Below are positions 25,201-30,429 of a stretch of 30,429 nt of DNA, piece by piece. The notes under the pieces were generated by a model. That model made no database searches, had not been told where the DNA came from, and was given only the letters and a program-made list of their open reading frames with translations. The translations under genes and the position numbers were made by a program. Source of the DNA: an uncultured Muribaculaceae bacterium (GTDB taxonomy: Bacteria; Bacteroidota; Bacteroidia; Bacteroidales; Muribaculaceae). Each line of letters begins with the position of its first letter. Position 1 is the stretch's first letter. The stretch lies in the NCBI GenBank assembly GCA_910579105.1, contig CAJTRT010000030.1, forward strand, positions 1 through 30,429, in the 5' to 3' direction.

Positions 25201-25503
25201 GGAGCCGTCGACCAGTTTGTAGTATCCTCCCGACTGTTTTGTCAAGTCTAAGTCTATCGTGAAATCATATGATTCTCCGGCCCTGTACCTGGTGGCGAGC
25301 AGCGGCTCGAGGTCCTGCTTGACTTCAATCTTGCCCCCGTCGTGGGTTACAATGCACGCGATTTTGGCCGGGACGGGTTCCTCGCGTTGAAAGTCAAAAA
25401 GGCGCACGCGGTAAGTCAGGCCGTTGTAATTCACGATATAATGTGCCTTGCTCGGGAACATCTGCCTCTCCACTACGGGGAGGTTCACTTTTTCTCTTTT
25501 CAT
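22219..25503 (-). CDS. Large multidomain protein with C-terminal Schlafen AlbA_2 domain
   Basis: The 1094-aa protein begins MKREKVNLPV with no signal peptide. Residues about 10-135 look like beta-rich OB-type modules. A second beta-rich stretch lies at about 640-745, ahead of a mostly helical region (about 760-930) with TPR-like content. Only the last 150 residues are clearly recognisable: the AlbA_2/Schlafen domain with EFKSS from 942, AMLNTRGGALYIGVSDNGYIRG, and the ending RRAVAVDGTYYKRVGRSTLP. Schlafen domains occur in RNA-cleaving and in nucleotide-binding regulators; the activity here is unknown. The gene contains an A9 run near codon 606, upstream of the Schlafen domain. It is last in an operon with the FAD oxidoreductase (25 bp gap) and MATE genes. 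Confidence 0.78.
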   Translation of the reverse strand: MKREKVNLPVVERQMFPSKAHYIVNYNGLTYRVRLFDFQREEPVPAKIACIVTHDGGKIEVKQDLEPLLATRYRAGESYDFTIDLDLTKQSGGYYKLVDGSGFWLRLYPSTAGETFHTGQRIRCRVISSNRCEVRLKAEKVLDFETAEPMELETFLRSLDRFPKMPRLIVRKWALSDKETEAMRADRNPEWVFALVRKGWAALEKLPAQGVRPERIGLFVEAFAAAATFLLEDSDYLKQFSDFTRVRLQDELSDLLGRAADFKRAIRISGSPGAPDEYIQEIFAKLRTSGYLYKPESKLRTLIYIYSLDPAQLDHNMADFLKVILDGNPESWTAEPFSGALRSQLQIFIDSNHQWLDGVSAADNPDELDRLNKILQALAIQQLLAPGSDDPDMVVNRSRFYRYYTYRRSNESTQLLDNAMNTIANGTSGHPGWSWKQIVSMGDAAHGAYFKVLATDDTPSTFETADSRSLTVAAGELTLSAPELVKPVNVVPKAEEGAWRSLKVNLPAQLPSELRNPRTLPEVKAMWDHIVREFNLDPSLRVTPGARLLSSKPAETSLRLPDKGDSALVAIDGADPADPTRLRCHVVEDNLRGTGFVYFNFASFAKKKLIDSGEFEKLFRNKAGEPYVLDLSVSRVDDDGTLHFDFDGDVWAFLEETVNVDDEFDCVTTTRLNQRNGKLTAFSDRGFTVFLDPNGFDIDQRQYVRARLVDSDWNKHRLYAECVGTDRPPMDYASGLRQLIRNYSGEEVETARAEDAAPNDNAPSEEVMEMAAPLLREEAEEIMHIVARAATIEPNHAAAYGYFSFAILLAGMLGLDDMTSYYRKRCQMLLVLDAFATNGRVDLEALDSFRTSTDYSPEARQLRALALMDRQEMRADLWELARDHSPKVAGVAELVMAYNLLEGHRLSKERDLIRERIYGELGLEIEREPLRIAGGDEKDNVEFKSSLIYLQNGFNLNVEQQTREIIEALAAMLNTRGGALYIGVSDNGYIRGLDNDLKYFSRYTAGDLHKARDLFSRHITQNFEKLCGTSHNFSLYVEDEWHKDEFGKYYYELRVQPCRRAVAVDGTYYKRVGRSTLPVHKPDEKQWLADRASL

Positions 25504-25528
25504 CTTAAAAATGGTTTAAATTGTTTGG

Positions 25529-27112
25529 CTATTCCTTTTCGAGGGCTTTGGCCAGGGCGTCGGCACAACGCTCTCCATCAATCGCCGCGGAGACGATTCC
25601 TCCGGCGTATCCGGCACCTTCCCCGCAAGGGAAGAGGCCGGCGATGTCGATATGCCGCAGCTCCAGCGGGTCGCGGGGGACGCGTACGGGCGACGACGTG
25701 CGGGTTTCGGCTCCGATGAGCACGGCCTCGTTCGTGAGGAAGCCTTTTTGCTTGCGCCCGAATTCGATAAACGCCTGCCGCAGCCGCCCGGCGATGGACA
25801 TGGGGAGCAGGCGGTCGACGCGTGCCGGATGTATGCCGGGGGCGTAGGACGTGGCGGGCAGGTCGGCGGAGTCCAGCCCGTTGACGAAATCCTTCATACG
25901 CTGGGCGGGGCTGTTCTGCGAACCGCCGCTCTCGCGGTAAAACGAGCCTTCGATCATTTCCTGGAAACGCATCATTTTCAGATCGGGCGCGTCGCCGTCG
26001 GGAACATCCTCGGGGAGCACTTCCACGACCATCCCGGAATTGGCCCAGCGCCCCCCGCGCGACGCCGGCGACATGCCGTTGACCACGAGCTGCCCCTTCC
26101 CTGTCGCCGCCGGGATTATGACACCTCCCGGGCACATGCAGAATGAGTACACGCCGCGGCCGTCGACGCGCGTGAGCACCGAATACTCGGCGGCCGGCAG
26201 GAATCGCCCCCTGCCCTTCGGCGAATGGTATTGCAGCTGGTCTATGAGGTTCTGGGGGTGCTCGAGGCGCACGCCGACGGCGATGCCCTTGGCCTCGAGG
26301 CGCACGCCCGATTTCGAGAGCATCGAGTAAACGTCGCGCGCCGAATGGCCGGTGGCCAGGATGACCGGGCCGTGAAGTCTGTCGCCCGAAGCGGTGACGA
26401 CGCCCTCGCATCGTCCCTCGTCAATAATCAGGGACTCCGCGCGGGTGGAGAAACGCACCTCGCCCCCGCAGCCCGTTATCGTGCGGCGCATGGCGGCGAT
26501 CACTTTCGGCAGCCGGTCGGTGCCTATGTGCGGATGGGCGTCGACCAGGATGTCTTCCGGCGCTCCGTGCTGCGCGAATATGTTCAGGATTTTCTCGACC
26601 GGGCCCCGTTTCTTGCTGCGGGTGTACAGCTTGCCGTCGCTGTATGCGCCGGCCCCCCCCTCGCCGAAGCAGTAGTTGGAATCGGGATCCACGACACCCT
26701 CCCGCGCGATACGGGCCATGTCCTTTCCGCGTTCCTCTACGCTCTTGCCACGCTCGAGCACTATGGGCCGTATCCCGTTCTCTATGAGGCGCAGCGCCGC
26801 GAAAAGACCGGCGGGGCCGGCTCCCACTACGATAGCCCGTGGCGCGTCGTCGGGCAGCGCTTTGTATTCTACCGGGGTCAGGAGAGAGACGTCGTCGGGC
26901 ACGGTGTCGAGCCATACCCTGACGAGCAGGTTCACCATCACCCTCTTCTGCCTGGCGTCAATTGACCGTCGGGCGATCCTCAGCCCGGTTATACGCATTG
27001 GGTGTATGCCCATGGATTCGGCGACGGCTTTTGGCAGCAGGTTTGCGGTATACGCGGTTTCGGGATTTACCCTTAATTCGTGAGTTATGTATCGTTGCTT
27101 TTCGGAAGTCAT
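25529..27112 (-). CDS. FAD-dependent oxidoreductase, COG2509 (uncharacterised dehydrogenase)
   Basis: From ATG 27112 the protein is 527 aa; the frame is open to 27262, but that would run into the MATE gene and adds no conserved sequence. The FAD-binding Rossmann motif GAGPAG is at 97-102 (AIVVGAGPAGLFAALRL), ending in the acidic ERG. The signature DSNYCFGEGGAGAYSDGKLYTR and the C-terminal GLFPCGEGAGYAGGIVSAAIDG are typical of the family. The N-terminal 90 residues form the small alpha-beta domain seen in these proteins. The substrate is unknown. A G8 run encodes part of GEGGAG. It lies between the MATE gene (34 bp) and the Schlafen-domain gene (25 bp) on one strand. Confidence 0.9.
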   Translation of the reverse strand: MTSEKQRYITHELRVNPETAYTANLLPKAVAESMGIHPMRITGLRIARRSIDARQKRVMVNLLVRVWLDTVPDDVSLLTPVEYKALPDDAPRAIVVGAGPAGLFAALRLIENGIRPIVLERGKSVEERGKDMARIAREGVVDPDSNYCFGEGGAGAYSDGKLYTRSKKRGPVEKILNIFAQHGAPEDILVDAHPHIGTDRLPKVIAAMRRTITGCGGEVRFSTRAESLIIDEGRCEGVVTASGDRLHGPVILATGHSARDVYSMLSKSGVRLEAKGIAVGVRLEHPQNLIDQLQYHSPKGRGRFLPAAEYSVLTRVDGRGVYSFCMCPGGVIIPAATGKGQLVVNGMSPASRGGRWANSGMVVEVLPEDVPDGDAPDLKMMRFQEMIEGSFYRESGGSQNSPAQRMKDFVNGLDSADLPATSYAPGIHPARVDRLLPMSIAGRLRQAFIEFGRKQKGFLTNEAVLIGAETRTSSPVRVPRDPLELRHIDIAGLFPCGEGAGYAGGIVSAAIDGERCADALAKALEKE

Positions 27113-27146
27113 ATTCGTGATGTTGTGATGATGGGCTGCGCGGCGT

Positions 27147-28595
27147 TCAGGCCGTCCTTGACGGCTGTCGGTCGCGCGCCCGGTGGGTGATCCAGAGTGT
27201 GACGGCCGCCACGATGAAAGCCAGGAGGTCGCTTCCGGCCATCGAAGCCCACACGCCGTCAACCCCGTAATGGCGCGGCAGGATGAACAGGAACGGAAGC
27301 AGGAACACCAGCTGGCGCGTCAGCGAAAGGAAGATTGACAGGCTCGGGCGGCCTATTGACTGGAAATAGTTCTGAATGACGATCTGCGCTCCCACCACGG
27401 GGTAGCAGATGAAGTAGATCCGGAATCCGGAACGGGCAATGTCGGTGAGCGTCCGGTCTGTCGTGAACAGCGAGCTTATCGCGTCGGGGAACAGTTCCGT
27501 GATGCCCCATCCCGCGCATGTGACGGCAACCCCGATCCATATCCCGCGCCACAGGGTCTTGTTGACGCGGTCGAAGTTCCGGGCCCCGTAGTTGAATCCG
27601 AGAATCGGCTGCATGCCCTGCGTCACGCCGAATACCACCATGACGAAGAACATTGTCGTGCGGTTTATGATACCGTACGCGCCGACCGCGAGGTTGCCGT
27701 CAGCTCCGGCGCAGTCGAGCAGCGCCTTGTTCAGGAAGACCACCACCACGCAGGCCGTGACGTTCATGAGGAACGGCGACAAGCCTATCGAATATACCCT
27801 GCGCATTATCGCGGGGGTGAACCAGCGGTTGCGCCACTCGAAATGCACGAAGCTCTTTTTCGAGAAGAAGTGGCACAGGACCCACACGAAGGCCGCGGAC
27901 TGCCCGCACACGGTGGCGAAGGCCGCGCCGGCGATGCCCCAGTGGAACACATATATGAATACGGGCGCCAGCACTACGTTTACAGCCACCGACAGCAGCG
28001 CCGACACCATCGCCTTTTTGGGATATCCCGTGGCGCGCATGAGGTTGTTGAGCCCGATGAACACATAGGTTATCGGGGTGGCCCACAGGATGACCCGCAT
28101 GAATTCACGCGCGAACGGGATAGTCGCCTCGGTGGCTCCGAAGAAGCGCAGGATCGGGTCGAGGAAGATTAGCGTCACCCCTCCGAAAACGACGGAATGG
28201 ATGAGGCACAGCACCATGACGTTGTTGACCACGTCGGTGGCGCGGCTGATGTTTTTCTGTCCGAGGAATATTGAGCTTATCGTGGCACCCCCGACGGCTA
28301 TAAGCGTGCAGAACGCTACCACGAGATTCATCAGCGGGAAAGTGATCGCGAGGCCCGAGATGGCCATGGGTCCCACCCCGCGGCCGATGAATATGCTGTC
28401 GATTATGTTGTACAGTGACACCGCCACGCTTGCGATGATCGCCGGGACGGAGTACTGTACCAGGAGCTTGCCTATCGGGAGCGTCCCGAGGGTCATAGGG
28501 TCGTTCCTGTTCGGCAGCGCCGGAGCCGATGTCCGGGAGCTTGTCGCGCCAGGCATGGTTCCCGAATCGCTATGCTGCTGATTTTGCTTTTCCAT
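27147..28595 (-). CDS. MATE-family efflux transporter
   Basis: The 482-aa protein has about 12 hydrophobic segments in two halves, consistent with a MATE/DinF-type antiporter that exports cationic drugs or metabolites using Na+ or H+. Visible family sequence includes LGTLPIGKLLVQYSVPAIIASVAVSLYNIIDSIFIGRGVG, split here for length, and the second-half GVTQGMQPILGFNYGAR. The first 30 residues are hydrophilic and Gln/Ser-rich, so a start at 28556 or 28502 is possible. The best promoter box ends only about 10 bp before ATG 28595, which also favours a later start or a very short leader. It is the first gene of a three-gene set. Confidence 0.92.
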   Translation of the reverse strand: MEKQNQQHSDSGTMPGATSSRTSAPALPNRNDPMTLGTLPIGKLLVQYSVPAIIASVAVSLYNIIDSIFIGRGVGPMAISGLAITFPLMNLVVAFCTLIAVGGATISSIFLGQKNISRATDVVNNVMVLCLIHSVVFGGVTLIFLDPILRFFGATEATIPFAREFMRVILWATPITYVFIGLNNLMRATGYPKKAMVSALLSVAVNVVLAPVFIYVFHWGIAGAAFATVCGQSAAFVWVLCHFFSKKSFVHFEWRNRWFTPAIMRRVYSIGLSPFLMNVTACVVVVFLNKALLDCAGADGNLAVGAYGIINRTTMFFVMVVFGVTQGMQPILGFNYGARNFDRVNKTLWRGIWIGVAVTCAGWGITELFPDAISSLFTTDRTLTDIARSGFRIYFICYPVVGAQIVIQNYFQSIGRPSLSIFLSLTRQLVFLLPFLFILPRHYGVDGVWASMAGSDLLAFIVAAVTLWITHRARDRQPSRTA

Positions 28596-28605
28596 AAATC
28601 CTCTA

Positions 28606-28635
28606 CAAAATTAACAAATTAAACCATCCCGCCAA
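28606..28635 (-). promoter_or_regulatory. Promoter for the MATE-FAD-Schlafen operon
   Basis: On the minus strand: TTG (28635-28633), 19 bp, TAATTTTG (28613-28606). The predicted start is near 28599, only about 4 nt before ATG 28595. Confidence 0.6.
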
Positions 28636-28699
28636 TGTTATATTTCCTTAAATGACCGTTTTTTTGGACGTAGGATATTTATAATCCGTATTATTCTTG

Positions 28700-28707
28700 T
28701 ATCTTTG
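28700..28707 (+). promoter_or_regulatory. Promoter -7 box for the 139-aa gene
   Basis: TATCTTTG matches TAnnTTTG exactly; the expected -33 position reads TTT rather than TTG (28678-28680). Predicted start near 28714, a leader of about 100 nt. Confidence 0.55.
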
Positions 28708-28711
28708 CCAA

Positions 28712-28774
28712 ATCTCAGCATATGATATATGCGGACATTTGATTCTGTGGATTATTGGTGAAATATGCTGAGAT
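28712..28774 (+). promoter_or_regulatory. Leader stem-loop ahead of the 139-aa gene
   Basis: ATCTCAGCATAT (28712-28723) and ATATGCTGAGAT (28763-28774) are perfect 12-bp complements around a 39-nt loop. The 5' arm starts at the predicted transcription start, so the mRNA would begin with this structure and ATG would follow 42 nt later. It might be a regulatory leader, an operator, or a small RNA. Confidence 0.5.
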
Positions 28775-28816
28775 GTTTATGGCCTTTGACTAAATGAATT
28801 TGCAATAGATTTCAAG

Positions 28817-29236
28817 ATGAAAAGAATGTTATATCCAAAACTTTCTATAAAATCCCCTGTTGATCAGTCGGTTTTGTCATGGATTGATTCCGTGCCAGAT
28901 AAATATCGCGAAAACATAACACTTATGGATTGTGTGACACGTTTTGTGCACCGTATCAATGATTTGCCTGACTTTGGAGGTATAAATCCTTTTTATAAAC
29001 TTACAGAGATTCTTTCAAGCTCTGAGAAAGAAGGACAATTGCAGTATTGGCATTTACAAACGCTTGACAAATATTATCATATAGGAATAATACGATACCT
29101 TACCGACGGAGGACGTGGAGCACTTTACACAGGACATAAATGTAGTAATGCGGCTGAGTTGAGAAGGTCTCTTTCTCGCCGAAACAATCTGACTGATGGA
29201 CATACTCTTGTCGATATCCTGTCGAATATGGTTTAG
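28817..29236 (+). CDS. Hypothetical protein, 139 aa
   Basis: I do not recognise this protein. It is basic and soluble, with no signal peptide or membrane segment, and has a plausible promoter and leader. It is clearly more AT-rich than the rest of the window, which suggests recent arrival or loose selection. It ends at TAG 29234; the same frame then stays open for 34 more codons to TGA 29339 (E-T-V-L-C-N-S-D-Y-L ... V-C-K-R-F), which leaves open that the TAG is a premature stop in a formerly longer protein of 174 codons. Confidence 0.5.
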   Translation: MKRMLYPKLSIKSPVDQSVLSWIDSVPDKYRENITLMDCVTRFVHRINDLPDFGGINPFYKLTEILSSSEKEGQLQYWHLQTLDKYYHIGIIRYLTDGGRGALYTGHKCSNAAELRRSLSRRNNLTDGHTLVDILSNMV

Positions 29237-29583
29237 GAAACCGTCCTTTGTAATTCCGATTATCTGACAGAGGCGTTAGGGCTTGTCAAAGCAAACTTTC
29301 TTGGAGGCAGAATTGTAGATATGGTGTGCAAGAGGTTCTGATATATTTAGAATTGGTTATTGTGCTTGGTGCAACGCTTGTCTTGGTGGTTTTCGCCGTC
29401 AGGTAATGGTATATGCGCCAAGAAGCAAAGGTTACGTAGATGAAACATCAGGAATGTCTGCGTCTTTGATTTCCACGTCTTCGATGTCGATGGTTTCTAT
29501 CCACAAATGTCTTGCGGATAATGCTCGCTGGGTTTCACTCTTTTATAGATACTTAGCCGTTGCAGGGTGTAAAGAGGAGATAT
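29237..29583. other. Gene-free AT-rich stretch, possibly decayed coding DNA
   Basis: About 347 bp between the 139-aa gene and the TonB-domain lipoprotein. No convincing gene is present. Open stretches occur in several frames: the continuation of the upstream frame past TAG to 29341, and a frame open for about 90 codons to 29600. There is also a minus-strand stretch reading WIETIDIEDVEIKDADIPD without an upstream start. None has a start, ribosome site or family match, so I do not call a gene. No repeats or tRNA were seen. Confidence 0.4.
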
Positions 29584-30045
29584 TTATTCGCTTGTATTGA
29601 TACGGTCAAGAGGAACCGGATATATTATCGGAAGGTTGTATTTTGCTTTTTTAGGCACATTGTTAAATTTGGCAGGTTCAAATTTTCCTAAACACTTGAT
29701 TGCTTGAATGGCGGCATTTATATAATCTTCCGGCGCAGATCCGTTTCTAATTAGTTTTATACTATTGGGGTCGATAATGCCATCTTCTGAAATAGTGAAA
29801 CTGACGACGGCTCGCCCTTGTACGCACTCTTGCGTTATCGGAGCGGTCTTTGACAATGTGGAATAAAGGTCGTGTTGTAACCCTTCGCTGCCCCCGTTGA
29901 GATAATAAGGCATTTGATAAGGATCGCTCCATATTCCCGACCTGATTTCATCGGTATCAGATATGGGCGCACGCTTATGCGTGTTGCATGATAAAGGCAA
30001 CAACGCGATGCACGACAGTATTAAACAGTAAGACATAAGTTTCAT
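29584..30045 (-). CDS. Lipoprotein with TonB C-terminal-like domain
   Basis: The 153-aa protein has a lipoprotein signal (MKLMSYCLILSCIALLPLSC, lipidation at C20). Residues about 75-145 fit the TonB C-terminal fold: GRAVVSFTISEDGIIDPNSIKLIRNGS, then helical AAIQAIKCLGKFEPAK and NLPIIYPV. Bacteroidales carry many such small TonB_C proteins without the membrane anchor and Pro-rich stalk of true TonB. Energy transduction is therefore unlikely; a peptidoglycan or partner-binding role is possible. The gene is AT-rich like the adjoining region. Confidence 0.72.
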   Translation of the reverse strand: MKLMSYCLILSCIALLPLSCNTHKRAPISDTDEIRSGIWSDPYQMPYYLNGGSEGLQHDLYSTLSKTAPITQECVQGRAVVSFTISEDGIIDPNSIKLIRNGSAPEDYINAAIQAIKCLGKFEPAKFNNVPKKAKYNLPIIYPVPLDRINTSE

Positions 30046-30239
30046 AGCGCGAATTTAGTAATTAACTCACTATTCGTAATCTTTCATATCCAATAAATTG
30101 TGAAGCGCGCTCCTGATAGTGGGGCTGATAGCGAGGCGAAGTTTCGCTCCTTGTGGCGACTTATGCCTTCGGCCAACTTCTCGAAGAATCGAAAAGAGCG
30201 GAATGGCCTGAAAAAGTGTTAAAAAAGAGAGGGAAAAGT

Positions 30240-30270
30240 TTGGCTGTTCGGGAAATTAGGCGTACCTTTG
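30240..30270 (+). promoter_or_regulatory. Promoter for rpsP
   Basis: TTG (30240-30242), 20 bp, TACCTTTG (30263-30270): a full match. Predicted start near 30277, leader of about 35 nt. Confidence 0.8.
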
Positions 30271-30311
30271 CGGTCGCAAAACAATACAAAACCACTTTTT
30301 AATAACTTTTA

Positions 30312-30429
30312 ATGGCTACAAAAATCAGATTACAACGCCACGGTCGCAAGAACTACGCGTTTTATCCTATTGTAATCGCCGATAGCAGGGCACCACGAGA
30401 TGGTAGATTTATTGAAAGGATAGGTTCCT
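30312..30429 (+). CDS. rpsP: 30S ribosomal protein S16 (3' truncated by window edge)
   Basis: Thirty-nine codons from ATG 30312 read MATKIRLQRHGRKNYAFYPI then VIADSRAPRDGRFIERIGS. This is the conserved start of S16, which binds 16S rRNA and helps assemble the 30S subunit. The gene continues beyond the window. Its promoter lies 42-72 bp upstream and the 120-bp leader region before that holds no gene. Confidence 0.96.
   Translation, partial: MATKIRLQRHGRKNYAFYPIVIADSRAPRDGRFIERIGS

Noticed and set aside
26653..26660. G8 run in the FAD oxidoreductase as a phase-variation tract
   Set aside because: It encodes the conserved GEGGAG motif, so it is explained by protein constraint in a GC-rich genome.
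27113..27262. 50-residue N-terminal extension of the FAD oxidoreductase
   Set aside because: It overlaps the MATE coding end and is Arg/Pro-rich shadow sequence.
29406..29600. 64-codon plus-strand frame after the 139-aa gene
   Set aside because: No ribosome site, no promoter and no family match; it overlaps the end of the TonB-domain gene on the other strand, and several frames are open here by chance.
30100..30190. Small self-complementary patches (GCGAA/TTCGC and GCCTTCGGC) upstream of rpsP
   Set aside because: Arms are 4-5 bp and do not form one coherent structure; no RNA family recognised.

Overview
This is about 30 kb of chromosome from a member of the Bacteroidota, most likely order Bacteroidales and plausibly Muribaculaceae. 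The placement rests on three things. The genes upstream of which I looked carry Bacteroidota-type promoters (TTG, 19-20 bp, TAnnTTTG). The gene families are typical of gut Bacteroidales: a men cluster without menH, aguA/aguB, PG_1098-type methyltransferase and NrdDG. Coding GC is high (estimated by eye in the upper 50s percent) apart from a few AT-rich genes. The family placement is inference.

Layout: (1) 1-2532, plus strand: the end of prfA, then pyrF and pgk, closed by a hairpin. (2) 2620-6352: a PG_1098-like methyltransferase converging on a trmN-CPBP protease pair, and engB divergent from trmN, with two back-to-back promoters. (3) 6382-10901, minus strand: menD-menB-menC-menE for menaquinone synthesis. 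(4) 10973-13891, plus strand: an Omp85-type barrel protein and an EptA-like phosphoethanolamine transferase, a cell-envelope pair. (5) 14104-16832, plus strand: nrdD-nrdG for anaerobic dNTP synthesis, with a promoter and an upstream dyad. (6) 16878-21711, minus strand: a 77-aa acidic protein, aguA and aguB (agmatine to putrescine), each joined by ATGA overlaps. These are followed by an AAA-ATPase/DUF4435 (OLD-like) protein and a lipoprotein. (7) tRNA-His(GTG) with its promoter and a strong hairpin, then an isolated 28-bp perfect inverted repeat. (8) 22219-28595, minus strand: MATE transporter, COG2509-type FAD oxidoreductase and a 1094-aa protein ending in a Schlafen AlbA_2 domain. (9) 28600-30060: an AT-rich segment with an orphan 139-aa gene, a 350-bp stretch that looks like decayed coding DNA, and a TonB-C-domain lipoprotein. 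(10) The start of rpsP at the right edge.

Most of the window is housekeeping. The parts least explained by known biology are the large Schlafen-domain protein with an A9 tract ahead of its putative nuclease domain, the AAA/DUF4435 protein with an altered Walker B motif behind the agmatine genes, the 28-bp palindromic element, and the structured leader of the orphan 139-aa gene. No CRISPR array, complete insertion sequence, integrase or rRNA was seen. No previously undescribed system can be proved from the sequence alone.
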